From Falsiroseomonas sp051433165 (GTDB lineage: Bacteria; Pseudomonadota; Alphaproteobacteria; Acetobacterales; Acetobacteraceae): a DNA stretch of 64,000 nt. The stretch spans positions 1 through 64,000 of the forward strand of contig NZ_JBHMFS010000003.1 in the NCBI RefSeq assembly GCF_051433165.1. Direction: 5' to 3'. The number at the start of each line of letters is the position of its first letter. Position 1 is the stretch's first letter. Positions 1 through 8,489 of the stretch are shown here, one piece after another. The notes under the pieces are model-generated. The model searched no databases, had not been told where the DNA came from, and was given only the letters and a program-made list of their open reading frames with translations. The translations under genes and the position numbers were made by a program.

Positions 1-329
1 TCCGATGCGCCAGAGCCTCCGTTAGCCAACCGCCTCCGCTGTCTCAAAGCATTCGACGACGGACAGTGTCGCCGGTTGTGTGTCCCCGCATCCCATTCGA
101 CGAACGTAATCAGCGCGTTAACCTGTTCGCACCGTGACCCGTCGTCAACGCGGGGATGCGGGTGCCCTGTTGTGGCAGGGTTGATGCTTTCCGGGCCGTT
201 CATGATCCTGAACGCCAGCGTTCAACTGCGTTAACCCGCCCAGACGTCGTCGGACAGGGATCGCCCCTAACCCATTGAAGCATAACGAGTGGTAGTCTGG
301 CGCGAAGCTTGCTTACCTCGGTGTTCATC
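1..329 (+). promoter_or_regulatory. Gene-less leader of the mrp operon, with inverted repeats
   Basis: No convincing coding sequence is seen here. A 10-bp inverted repeat (CCCGCATCCC at 85-94 and GGGATGCGGG at 153-162) lies upstream of a sigma-54-like promoter match at 173-188. Downstream of that, two hairpins compete for the same bases: GTTCA/TGAAC (198-202 with 209-213) and TGAACGC/GCGTTCA (209-215 with 218-224). The layout looks like activator sites, promoter and structured leader for mrpA. Regulation is inference from sequence only. Confidence 0.5.
173..188 (+). promoter_or_regulatory. Candidate sigma-54 (-24/-12) promoter for mrpA
   Basis: The bases TGGCAGGGTTGATGCT carry GG at the -24 element and GC at the -12 element with the 10-nt spacing that sigma-54 promoters require. 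They match the consensus TGGCAC-N5-TTGCW except for two positions. Transcription would start near 199, leaving a leader of about 130 nt before mrpA. A sigma-54-dependent activator is encoded at the other end of this gene run (8486-9814), which supports the call. A single match of this length can occur by chance. Confidence 0.4.
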
Positions 330-2633
330 ATGCTCTCGCCCGATCTCATGCTCCCGCTTCCCCTCATCCTCGGCCTCGCTGCGGCGATGCTCGTGGCATG
401 CCTGCAACCAACACGCGCTGCGCCGGTGGGGGCTGCCGCGGCGGCTACTTCATTCGTGGTCTATCTGGCTCTGGCGGGCGGCGATCCTGCCTCCGCGGGA
501 TTCTGGGCGGTGCCGTCCCTTGGTATTTCGGGCGGGCTACGGCTGGACGGGCTGGCGGCGCTGTTCGCGCTTCTCATCACCGGCATCGGCACCCTCGTGC
601 TGCTCTACGCCGGAAGCTACCTCAAGGGTGATCCGCGCCTCACGCGCCTCGTGGTGCTGTTGCTGATCTTCATGGTGGCGATGCTCGGCTCCGTCACCGC
701 GAACGACGTCATCACCCTGTTCATCTTCTGGGAATTGACGAGCCTCACCTCGTTCTTCCTCGTCGGCTATGACCACGAGAAGCCGGAGGCCCGGAAAGCC
801 GCCCTGCAGGCGCTGCTGATCACCGGCGGCGGCGGCCTGGCGCTGCTTGCCGGCCTGATCCTGGTCGCCATTGCGGCGGAGACCACCAGCCTCACCGGCA
901 TCATCGCGGCGCGTGAGGCGGTGCTGGCGCACCCTGCGGCCGTGCCGGCGATGCTGCTGGTGATCCTCGGCGCCTTCACCAAATCGGCCCAGTTTCCGTT
1001 CCATTTCTGGCTGCCGAACGCCATGGCCGCGCCGACGCCGGTCAGCGCCTATCTTCACTCCGCCACCATGGTGAAGCTCGGTATCTACCTGCTCGCACGC
1101 TTCAACCCGGTCTATGGGTCGGAGGCGCTGTGGCAGAACCTGCTGACCTGGACCGGGCTGCTGACGGCGCTGCTCGCCGCGGTGCTCGCCTTCCGCGAAA
1201 CCGACCTGAAGCGCGTCCTGGCCTACACCACCGTCACGGCGCTGGGCACGCTGACGATGCTGCTCGGCCTCGCGCCCGAATTGTCGGCCATGGCGGCGGT
1301 GACCTTCCTGACGGTCCACGCCCTGTACAAGGCGGCGCTGTTCCTGACCGCCGGCATCCTGGACCACGAGACGGGCACGCGGGACGCCTCCGCCTTGGGT
1401 GGACTGCGGGGGGTCATGCCCTGGACGGCCGCGGCCGCGGTGCTGGCTGCCCTTTCGATGGCCGGGCTGCCGCCCTTCCTCGGCTTCGTCGGCAAGGAAA
1501 TTGTCTATGAGGCGGCGGTCGCGGCGGATGGCGGGGCAGGGCTGGTCGTCCTGGGCGCCTTCCTCGTCAACACCGCGGGCGTGGCGATCGCGGGCCTCCT
1601 GTCCTGGCGAATCTTCTTCGGTGCGCGACCCAAGACGCCGAAGGCGCCGCATGATCCGCCCATCGCGATGCTGGCTGGGCCGATCCTGCTCGCGTCGCTC
1701 GGCCTGGTGGCCGGACTGGCGCCGTCGCTGCTTGGTGGCTGGCTTCTGGATGGGGCCGCCGCCTCCATCCTCGGCCATCCGCCCACCACCTATCTGGCGC
1801 TGTGGCACGGCTTCACGCCGATCCTGGCGCTGAGCGCCGTGACGGTGCTGCTCGGGGCGGTGCTGACGCTGCTGTGGCCGCGCCTGATGCGGGGGTTGCA
1901 GGCCACGCGGGCGCTGGACCGGTTCGGCCCCGCCAATGCCTACGACGCCGCGCTGGCCGGCCTCGTTCGCACCGCGGATGCCACGACGGCCGCGGTCCAG
2001 CATGGCAGCCTGCGCGGGTACATGCAGGTGCTGCTGCTGGTGGCGGCGCTGGGTCCGCTGATTGTCATTGTCGCGCGCGGCGGCCTGGCATGGCCGGCGG
2101 AGACGGCGCTGGATCCGCGCGCGCTCGCCTTCGCCCTAATCGCCGCCGGCGGGGTGGCGACTGCCCTCGCAGCCGGCACTTTCGCCGCGGTGATGGCGCT
2201 GGGCTTGGTGGGTTTCGGGGCGGCGGTCGTCTTCCTCACCTTCGGTGCGCCCGACGTGGCGCTCACGCAGTTCACGGTCGAGGTGCTGCTGGTTGTCATC
2301 CTGGCAACCGTGCTGATCCGCCTGCCGATCCATGGCCGGGACAGGCGCACCACCCGCCAGCGGGGCACTGATGCGGGGGTTGCGGTGGCGGCGGGGGTTT
2401 CCGTCACGGTGCTGCTGCTTGCTGTTCTGGCGTCGCCCTTCGATCCGCGGCTCAGCACCTGGTTCGGGGAAAACAGCGTCCCGGCCGCGCATGGGCAGAA
2501 TGTCGTGAACGTCATCCTCGTCGATTTCCGCGCCCTCGACACGCTGGGCGAGATCGCGGTGCTCGCCATTGCCGCCTTCGCCGTCATCGCGTTGCTGCGC
2601 GGTGCGGCGCGCCCGCTCCGCAGGGGAAACTGA
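330..2633 (+). CDS. mrpA: Mrp Na+/H+ antiporter subunit A
   Basis: Largest subunit of the seven-part Mrp (Mnh/Sha) Na+/H+ antiporter in the inner membrane, homologous to the NuoL subunit of complex I. It exports Na+ in exchange for protons and supports pH and salt tolerance. About 770 residues with many hydrophobic segments. The buried glutamate of the proton path lies in the motif FWELTS (codon 732-734), and a conserved lysine lies in FTKSAQFPFHFWLP. The C-terminal third carries the extra MrpA domain (AQ-TVEVLL motif; region near GENSVPAAHGQN) that separates MrpA from MrpD. The start is uncertain: ATG at 330, GTG at 321 and TTG at 309 are all in frame and none has a clear ribosome site. First gene of mrpABCDEFG; 4 nt before mrpB. 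Confidence 0.95.
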   Translation: MLSPDLMLPLPLILGLAAAMLVACLQPTRAAPVGAAAAATSFVVYLALAGGDPASAGFWAVPSLGISGGLRLDGLAALFALLITGIGTLVLLYAGSYLKGDPRLTRLVVLLLIFMVAMLGSVTANDVITLFIFWELTSLTSFFLVGYDHEKPEARKAALQALLITGGGGLALLAGLILVAIAAETTSLTGIIAAREAVLAHPAAVPAMLLVILGAFTKSAQFPFHFWLPNAMAAPTPVSAYLHSATMVKLGIYLLARFNPVYGSEALWQNLLTWTGLLTALLAAVLAFRETDLKRVLAYTTVTALGTLTMLLGLAPELSAMAAVTFLTVHALYKAALFLTAGILDHETGTRDASALGGLRGVMPWTAAAAVLAALSMAGLPPFLGFVGKEIVYEAAVAADGGAGLVVLGAFLVNTAGVAIAGLLSWRIFFGARPKTPKAPHDPPIAMLAGPILLASLGLVAGLAPSLLGGWLLDGAAASILGHPPTTYLALWHGFTPILALSAVTVLLGAVLTLLWPRLMRGLQATRALDRFGPANAYDAALAGLVRTADATTAAVQHGSLRGYMQVLLLVAALGPLIVIVARGGLAWPAETALDPRALAFALIAAGGVATALAAGTFAAVMALGLVGFGAAVVFLTFGAPDVALTQFTVEVLLVVILATVLIRLPIHGRDRRTTRQRGTDAGVAVAAGVSVTVLLLAVLASPFDPRLSTWFGENSVPAAHGQNVVNVILVDFRALDTLGEIAVLAIAAFAVIALLRGAARPLRRGN

Positions 2634-2637
2634 GCCG

Positions 2638-3054
2638 ATGCCCGCCTCCCTCATCCTTCGCGTCGCGGCGCCGCTGCTGCTGTGGATGCCCCTGATCGTG
2701 TCGTTCTACCTGCTGCTCCGCGGGCACAATGCGCCGGGCGGCGGCTTCGTCGGCGGCCTGGTCGCCGCTTCGGGCCTGGTCTTCTTCGCCATCGCGCGTG
2801 GCCAGGCAGCGGCGCTCTCCGTCATGCGCCTGCCGCCGGCGTCCTGGTGCGGCGTGGGTCTGCTGCTGGGGGGCGGCAGTGGCCTGCTGGCCTTGCTTGA
2901 TCCCGCTTCCGGCTACCTGACGCACCTCTGGTGGTTCCCGGATCTGCCGGTGAAGCTGCCGCTGAACACCGCCTTCATTTTCGATGTCGGCGTCTATCTC
3001 GTGGTGATCGGGACGATCACGGCGATGGTCTTCGCCCTCGTGTCGGAGGATTGA
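2638..3054 (+). CDS. mrpB: Mrp antiporter subunit B
   Basis: A small membrane subunit of 138 residues, the usual length for MnhB/MrpB. It shows the family's LLRGHNAPGGGFVGGL motif near residues 22-37 and about four hydrophobic segments. Its exact mechanistic role is not settled, but it is essential for the assembled Mrp complex in studied species. ATG at 2638 follows the mrpA stop by 4 nt, so translation is probably coupled. The next gene, mrpC, begins 4 nt after its stop. Confidence 0.94.
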   Translation: MPASLILRVAAPLLLWMPLIVSFYLLLRGHNAPGGGFVGGLVAASGLVFFAIARGQAAALSVMRLPPASWCGVGLLLGGGSGLLALLDPASGYLTHLWWFPDLPVKLPLNTAFIFDVGVYLVVIGTITAMVFALVSED

Positions 3055-3058
3055 GGCC

Positions 3059-3463
3059 ATGGAAGCGCTTCTTGCCCTGAGCATTGGCGTGCTTGTCGCC
3101 GCGGCGGCCTATCTGTTGCTGGCACGCGATCTGCCGCGCGTGCTGCTCGGCTTCGTGCTGCTCGGCAACGCCACCAACCTGACGATCTTCGCCGCGGGCC
3201 GGATCGGCACCATGGCGCCGCCGCTGGTGGAGTATGGGGTGCCGACGCTGGCCGCTGGGGCTGCGAACCCGCTGCCGCAGGCCCTGGTGCTGACGGCGAT
3301 CGTCATCGGCTTCGGCCTTGCTGCCTTCGCGCTGGTGCTGGTGATGCGCGCCTATGCCGAATTCGGCAGCGCCCAGGCCGAGGACATGGATGCGGCGGAG
3401 GGTCCGGACGAGCCGGTGCCGTCCCAGCAGGACCCGATGCCCGCGCAACGGGAAGCCGCGTGA
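3059..3463 (+). CDS. mrpC: Mrp antiporter subunit C
   Basis: A 134-residue NuoK-like subunit of the Mrp antiporter. Three hydrophobic segments are visible, with the family motif VLLGFVLLGNATNLTIF near residues 28-44 and NPLPQALVLTAIVIG near residues 69-83. The C-terminus is extended by an acidic, Asp/Glu-rich cytoplasmic tail (EDMDAAEGPDEP). Its stop overlaps the mrpD start in a TGATG arrangement at 3461-3465, a standard sign of translational coupling. Confidence 0.95.
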   Translation: MEALLALSIGVLVAAAAYLLLARDLPRVLLGFVLLGNATNLTIFAAGRIGTMAPPLVEYGVPTLAAGAANPLPQALVLTAIVIGFGLAAFALVLVMRAYAEFGSAQAEDMDAAEGPDEPVPSQQDPMPAQREAA

Positions 3464-4992
3464 TGCGCCAGTTCCTCATTGTCGCGCCCATCCTGATTCC
3501 GCTCGCGGCCACCGCCGTCACGGCGCTGCTGTGGTCGCGCCCCGCGGCGCAGCGCCTGATTGGGCTGGGTGCCGCGGTTGCGCTGTTCGTCGCCACCCTG
3601 GCGGTGCTGGCAGAGGTGATTTCCGGCGGCATGCTGGTCGGGCAGATGGGCAGTTGGCCCGCGCCCTTCGGCATCTCCCTGGTTATTGACCATCTGGCCG
3701 CCGCAATGCTGGCGATCACCGGGCTGATGGGCCTGACCGTCGCGGTCTATGCCATGGGGCCGGGCGCGCAGGAGCGTGACCGCGCGGGCTTCCAGCCGCT
3801 GTTCCATGCGCTGCTGATGGGCGTCACCGGCTCCTTCACCACGGGCGACCTGTTCAACCTGTATGTGTGGTTCGAGGTGATGCTGATCGCCTCCTTCGGC
3901 CTGCTGGTACTGGACCGCACGCGGGAGCAGATCGATGGCGGCATCCGCTACGTGATGCTCAACCTGGTCGGCACCACCTTCTTCCTGCTGGCCATCGGGC
4001 TGGTCTATGGGCTGACCGGCACGCTGAACATGGCGGATCTGGCGCGCGTGGCGCCGGATATCGAGAACCAGGGCGCGCTGGCCGCGGTGGGCGTGCTGCT
4101 GCTGGTGGCCTTCGGGGCGAAGGCGGCGGTCTTCCCGCTGTTCAACTGGCTGCCGGCCTCCTACCACACGGCCTCCATGCCGGTGGCGGCGATCTTCGCG
4201 GCGCTGCTGACCAAGGTGGGCGTCTACGCCATCATCCGCGTCTTCACGCTGATCTTCGCGCATGACCAGGCGCTGTTCGGGCCGCTGCTCGGCATCATCG
4301 CCATGGCGACCATGGTGGTGGGCGTGCTGGGGGCGGCCTCGCATTACGATGTGCGACGCATCCTGAGTTTCCACATCATCAGCCAGATCGGCTACATGCT
4401 GGTGGGCGTGGCGCTGATGACGCCGCTCGCGATCGCCGGCAGCGTGCTCTACGTGATCCACCACATCGTGGTGAAGGCCAACCTGTTCCTGGTGGCCGGC
4501 GCCATGCAGCAGGTGAGCGGGACCTTCGCGCTGAAGCGCCTCGGCGGGCTTTACGCGGCGCGGCCGCTGCTCGGCCTGGCCTTCCTCATCCCGGCGCTGT
4601 CGCTGGCCGGCATCCCGCCGCTGTCGGGCTTCTGGGGCAAGCTGGTTGTCATCCGCTCCGGCCTGGAGGCGGAGGCCTATGTGCTTGCCTTCGTCGCCCT
4701 CGCGGTCGGGTTGCTGACGCTCTACTCCATGGTGAAGATCTGGAACGAGGCTTTCTGGAAGGCCAAGCCGGATACGGCGCCGGAGACGACACCCGACTGG
4801 AGCCTGGCGCAGCGCATCGCGACCTTCGCGCCCATTGTCGTGCTGTGTGGCGTCACGCTGACCATCGGCCTCTGGACCGAACCCTTCGCTGCCTTCTCGA
4901 TCACGGCAGCCGAAAGCCTGCTCGACCGCGAGGCCTATATCGCCGCGGTGCTCGGCACCAACCCCGTCCAACTCACGGAGGCCGCCCCATGA
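3463..4992 (+). CDS. mrpD: Mrp antiporter subunit D
   Basis: A 509-residue NuoM/N-like antiporter subunit with roughly fourteen hydrophobic segments. The proton-path glutamate is in YVWFEVMLIASFG, and the partner lysine in GAKAAVFPLFNWLP. A broken-helix signature is seen at HIVVKANLFLVAGAM. ATG at 3463 overlaps the mrpC stop; GTG at 3460 is an alternative start. Together with MrpA it forms the two antiporter-like modules of the complex. It overlaps mrpE by 4 nt (ATGA). Confidence 0.96.
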   Translation: MRQFLIVAPILIPLAATAVTALLWSRPAAQRLIGLGAAVALFVATLAVLAEVISGGMLVGQMGSWPAPFGISLVIDHLAAAMLAITGLMGLTVAVYAMGPGAQERDRAGFQPLFHALLMGVTGSFTTGDLFNLYVWFEVMLIASFGLLVLDRTREQIDGGIRYVMLNLVGTTFFLLAIGLVYGLTGTLNMADLARVAPDIENQGALAAVGVLLLVAFGAKAAVFPLFNWLPASYHTASMPVAAIFAALLTKVGVYAIIRVFTLIFAHDQALFGPLLGIIAMATMVVGVLGAASHYDVRRILSFHIISQIGYMLVGVALMTPLAIAGSVLYVIHHIVVKANLFLVAGAMQQVSGTFALKRLGGLYAARPLLGLAFLIPALSLAGIPPLSGFWGKLVVIRSGLEAEAYVLAFVALAVGLLTLYSMVKIWNEAFWKAKPDTAPETTPDWSLAQRIATFAPIVVLCGVTLTIGLWTEPFAAFSITAAESLLDREAYIAAVLGTNPVQLTEAAP

Positions 4993-5315
4993 AGCTCGCG
5001 CTTGCGTGGCTCCGCGTCGCAATCACCTTCATCGTGGAGTTGGCCAAATCCACCGGCGCCGTGGTGCGCGCGGTGCTCGGGCCGACGGAGCGGTTGCGCC
5101 CGGCAATCCTGGCGGTGCCGCTGGATATCCGATCTCCGGCCGGCAAGGTGCTGCTGGCCAATATCGTGACGCTGACGCCGGGAACCACGAGCCTCGATAT
5201 CTCGGCCGATGGGCGCATCCTGTATGTCCATGTGCTCGACGCACCGGACCGGGATGCGGCGATCGCCGACATCAAGGCGACGCTGGAATCCCGGGTGCGG
5301 GAGGTGCTGCCATGA
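4989..5315 (+). CDS. mrpE: Mrp antiporter subunit E
   Basis: A 108-residue subunit, at the short end of the MnhE family, which normally reaches about 160 residues because of extra N-terminal membrane helices. Here one or two hydrophobic stretches come first, followed by the soluble signature LANIVTLTPGTTSLDIS (near residues 56-72) and a C-terminal LYVHVLD strand. Several alphaproteobacterial MnhE proteins are also short, so this is probably intact. Start and stop overlap both neighbours by 4 nt. Confidence 0.92.
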   Translation: MKLALAWLRVAITFIVELAKSTGAVVRAVLGPTERLRPAILAVPLDIRSPAGKVLLANIVTLTPGTTSLDISADGRILYVHVLDAPDRDAAIADIKATLESRVREVLP

Positions 5316-5626
5316 TCTCGGGCCTGATCTACTGGGCGGCCGGGCTGGCCGCGGCCATCGTCGCCCTCGGTGTCGCCCCGGTCGCCTGGCGCCTTCTGGC
5401 GGGGCCGTCCTCGGCGGATCGTGCGATCGCCACCGACATGCTGGGCCTGCTCGGGGCCTGCCTCGCCGCGCTTGCCGCGGTGATCGCCGGGGATGCCGCC
5501 TTCCTCACCATCGCGCTCGGCATCGCGCTCGTCGGCTTCCTGGCCGCGGTTGCCTTTGCCCGGCTCCTGGAGCGCAGCGGCACTAGGCCCGCCGAAACCC
5601 CCCAGCGCGAAAGGGTCGTGGAATGA
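5312..5626 (+). CDS. mrpF: Mrp antiporter subunit F
   Basis: A 104-residue subunit with three hydrophobic segments. The family motif RLLAGPSSADRAIATDMLG (near residues 27-45) includes the conserved Asp of the D-R-x-x-A-x-D pattern. MrpF is a required subunit of the antiporter complex; in some species it has been linked to transport of other small ions or organic anions. It overlaps mrpE and mrpG by ATGA junctions, and ends with a charged tail. Confidence 0.93.
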   Translation: MISGLIYWAAGLAAAIVALGVAPVAWRLLAGPSSADRAIATDMLGLLGACLAALAAVIAGDAAFLTIALGIALVGFLAAVAFARLLERSGTRPAETPQRERVVE

Positions 5627-6933
5627 GCCTCTTCATCGAGATTCTCGCGGCACTCCTGCTGATCGGTGGCGCCACCGTCGTCGGGCTGGCGGCGACCGGC
5701 GTGGCGCGGCTGCCCGACCCGTTCAGCCGCATGCATGCGGCGGCCAAGGCCGGTGTCGCGGGTGCCGGCCTGCTGCTGCTCGGCGCCGGCCTTGCCTTCG
5801 GGACGACGAGCGCGATCCTCACCACGCTCGTCGCGGTCGTGTTCCTCGTGCTGACGGCGCCGCTCGCCTCGCACGCGCTCGGCCGCTCCGCCTATATTTC
5901 CGGCGCGCCGCTTGGCGCGGCGAGCGAGGCCGATGCTCTTGCGGGCATTCTTGAGCGCCGCGTCTTCGACCCCAACCCCGCCGCCGCCGCCGGGCGCAGG
6001 CTGCCTGCAAGCATCCCGCCCCGGGGCGACGCCGCCCCGGGCTACCGGCCGAGGGCGCTGCCGGGCAATCCGGCAGCCGGCGAACGGACGGGTGCCACGC
6101 CCGTACCGCTCCGCCGCATCCTGCTGTGCCTGCTCGGCGGCCCAGCGCAGCGCGATGCGGCGGCGCAGGCCGTGGAGCTGGCGCGGCCGCATGGCGCCAC
6201 GGTGCTCGGTCTTTCGGGGGCAGGGCTGGAGCCGCGCAGCTGGCGCGGGCCACTGCCCATCGGGGGGGCCTACTGGGCCGAATGGCTCGCCTCCCGCAGC
6301 CGGTCGCAGATGCGCGAGGCCGCGGCGACGGCGCTGGCGGAGTTTCGCGAGGTTGCCGCCGCCAATCCGCAGGTCGAGACCAGCGCGCGGCATGAGGAAG
6401 TCGCCTCGGAGGACCTCATCCGGCTTCTGGCCGGCCAGGATCTGGTCATCGTGCCGGCCGGCGTCGGGCCACATGGCGCGGAGAGCGAGCTGGCGCATGA
6501 AACCGCGGCGGCACTTGCCGCGGCACATATCGTGCCCGTGCTGCGGGTCCGCCGGCGCCCGGATACGATCCGCGGCGTGGTGCTCGTGGTCGGCTCCTCG
6601 CCCGGCTGCGGGGCGCTGGCGGCCGGGCTGCTGCGGTCGGGGCTGTGGTCCTCCGCGCCCATCTCCATCCTGCCGGTCGGCGATGACCGCCGCGGGGTGC
6701 GGGAAATGGTGGAGGCGCAGGCCGCACTTCTGCAGGATCATGGGCGAGACGTCACCGTGATGGCGCCGATCGCCCTGGATTTCGAGGTGGATGACCTGCG
6801 CGGGCGCCTGGCCGGCTTCGACGCAGCCGTGGTGTCCGGCCTCTCGACGCGCTACGGAGGGGTCTTCGACAGCATCCGGGGCTGCGCCTTCGAAACCACC
6901 ACGGAAACCGTGCCGCTCGTTCTTCTGCCCTGA
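5623..6933 (+). CDS. mrpG: Mrp antiporter subunit G fused to a tandem universal-stress-protein-like region
   Basis: Residues 1 to about 105 are a complete MnhG subunit: three hydrophobic segments and the motif LPDPFSRMHAAAKAG. The family normally stops near 100-130 residues, but this protein runs to 436 without a stop. After a Pro/Arg/Gly-rich linker (about residues 110-165) come two alternating strand-helix halves. The first begins with RRILLCLLGG, the second with IRGVVLVVGSS, and each resembles the Rossmann-like fold of UspE-type tandem stress proteins. The linker DNA contains a GC-only palindrome (CCCGGGGCG..CGCCCCGGG type) that looks like inserted repeat DNA. The fused part would sit in the cytoplasm. 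The MnhG call is firm; the stress-protein call rests on fold-like pattern only. Confidence 0.85.
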   Translation: MSLFIEILAALLLIGGATVVGLAATGVARLPDPFSRMHAAAKAGVAGAGLLLLGAGLAFGTTSAILTTLVAVVFLVLTAPLASHALGRSAYISGAPLGAASEADALAGILERRVFDPNPAAAAGRRLPASIPPRGDAAPGYRPRALPGNPAAGERTGATPVPLRRILLCLLGGPAQRDAAAQAVELARPHGATVLGLSGAGLEPRSWRGPLPIGGAYWAEWLASRSRSQMREAAATALAEFREVAAANPQVETSARHEEVASEDLIRLLAGQDLVIVPAGVGPHGAESELAHETAAALAAAHIVPVLRVRRRPDTIRGVVLVVGSSPGCGALAAGLLRSGLWSSAPISILPVGDDRRGVREMVEAQAALLQDHGRDVTVMAPIALDFEVDDLRGRLAGFDAAVVSGLSTRYGGVFDSIRGCAFETTTETVPLVLLP

Positions 6934-6998
6934 GAGGGGAGGCGGCGCAGGGCGGCGGGGCCAGCCCGAATTGGAGTGACCGTGGAGCCTTCCAGGCC

Positions 6999-8489
6999 AT
7001 GACGCCTGCCCCCGTCCGCCCCCCCGGGGTCGGCCCAGGGGTCAGCCCCGGGCCCAAGCACCTGCCGCGCCCCATCCTGCCCCCGGCCCTGCGGCTGCCG
7101 GCGGCGGCGGGGTTGATTGTCTTCGCGGTAGCCGTCGGCACCACCCAGGTTGCCCTGCAGGTCACCAACCGGCAGGCGGATCGCCAGCTTCAGCAGCTTG
7201 GCCAGGTCTATCTCGATGGGCTGGTGGCCAATGTGCGGCCCGGGCTGCAGGCACGCGATCCCGCCGACATTGCCGCCCGCTTCGCCCGCGCCTTCGGCGA
7301 ACAGTCGGTGGTCGCCGAGCGCGGGCTTTTCGCCTACGCCGCGGATGGCGAGTTGCTGGCCCGGCACGGCGACCCCGCATTGCCGATGCCGGCGCCCGGC
7401 TTCCTGACGGGAACCACATGGGCGATCGATTCCGAGACCGGTGTGGCCTGGATCAGCGGTGGCGTGCAGGAGGATGCCGGCCCGGTCGGCCAGCTCGTCG
7501 CCGCACTCGATGTTGCGCCGATCCTGGCCGCGCGTGCGCGGTTGGCCTGGATCGTCGTGATGGTGGATCTGTTGCTGGCCGCGGCCTTCGCCGTGCTGAC
7601 CGGGCTGGTGCTTCGCCACCTGGGTCGCCCGCTGCGGAAGCTGGTGCAGGAATTGTCCGAGGGCGCGCACCGCCCGCCCGCCCGGCTGCCGGAGACGCTG
7701 GTCGCCAGTTCCGACCCGCGGACCGCCCATGTGCTGCGCGCCTATAACCGCATGGCCGACGGCGTGCGGGAGCGGGAGAGGCTGTCCGCGGCGCTGGCGG
7801 AACGCGAACAGGCAGCCGCCTTGGGCCAGCTTGCCGCGACCGTCGCGCATGAGGTGCGCAACCCGCTCGGCGGTCTCGCCACCGCCGTCTCCACGCTGCG
7901 GCGCTTCGGTGACCGGGCGGAGGTGCGCGCGGAATCGCTCGGCTTCCTGGAGCGCGGGATCACGGCGCTGGAGCGGATCGTGACCGGCACGCTCGACGCC
8001 TACCGGCCCGGCGAGGACCGGCCACTGACGCGCGCGGATTTCGAGGATCTGCGCCATCTGGTGCGCCCGGCGGCGGAGCGGCGCGGCGTGACGGTCGTTT
8101 TCGATCTGGACCTGCCGCAGGGCGCCATCGGCCTCGGCTCCGGCGGGGTACGCCAGGTGCTGTTGAACCTGCTGCTGAATGCCTGTGCCGCCACGCCGCC
8201 GCAGGGCGTGGTGGGGTTGCAGGCCAGGATCCTGCAGGGCGATCTGGTCTGCGAGATCACCGATGAGGGTGCGGGTCTCGACCCGGCCGAGGCGCTGCGG
8301 CTGTCGGACGGGGCGGCGTCGGAGCCAGGCTCCCGCCGCCTCGGGCTGAGTGTGGTGGTCTCGCTGCTCGGCAATCTCGATGCCCGTGCCTCGGTGGCCG
8401 AGCGGCCGACCGGCGGCACCGCCATTCGGCTGGCAATCCCGCTTGTGACCCCGCTGGGCGCCCCAGGCGCACGGGAGGACCGGGCGTGA
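6999..8489 (+). CDS. Membrane sensor histidine kinase (partner of the NtrC-type regulator)
   Basis: A 496-residue sensor kinase. After a Pro-rich N-terminus there is a membrane segment near residues 33-50, an extracytoplasmic sensor region of about 130 residues, and a second membrane segment near 185-207 followed by a HAMP-like stretch. The phospho-acceptor is His284 in VAHEVRNPLGG. The N box is QVLLNLLLNACA and the G1 box is DEGAGLDP. The stop overlaps the start of the response regulator (GTGA), so the two form a two-component pair. It starts 65 nt after mrpG on the same strand and may be co-transcribed with the antiporter. The signal sensed cannot be told from sequence. Confidence 0.9.
   Translation: MTPAPVRPPGVGPGVSPGPKHLPRPILPPALRLPAAAGLIVFAVAVGTTQVALQVTNRQADRQLQQLGQVYLDGLVANVRPGLQARDPADIAARFARAFGEQSVVAERGLFAYAADGELLARHGDPALPMPAPGFLTGTTWAIDSETGVAWISGGVQEDAGPVGQLVAALDVAPILAARARLAWIVVMVDLLLAAAFAVLTGLVLRHLGRPLRKLVQELSEGAHRPPARLPETLVASSDPRTAHVLRAYNRMADGVRERERLSAALAEREQAAALGQLAATVAHEVRNPLGGLATAVSTLRRFGDRAEVRAESLGFLERGITALERIVTGTLDAYRPGEDRPLTRADFEDLRHLVRPAAERRGVTVVFDLDLPQGAIGLGSGGVRQVLLNLLLNACAATPPQGVVGLQARILQGDLVCEITDEGAGLDPAEALRLSDGAASEPGSRRLGLSVVVSLLGNLDARASVAERPTGGTAIRLAIPLVTPLGAPGAREDRA

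Noticed and set aside
537..2003. Long open frame (488 codons) on the minus strand opposite mrpA
   Set aside because: Low-complexity Arg/Gln/Gly-rich product with no family features; it is the antisense shadow of a GC-rich gene.
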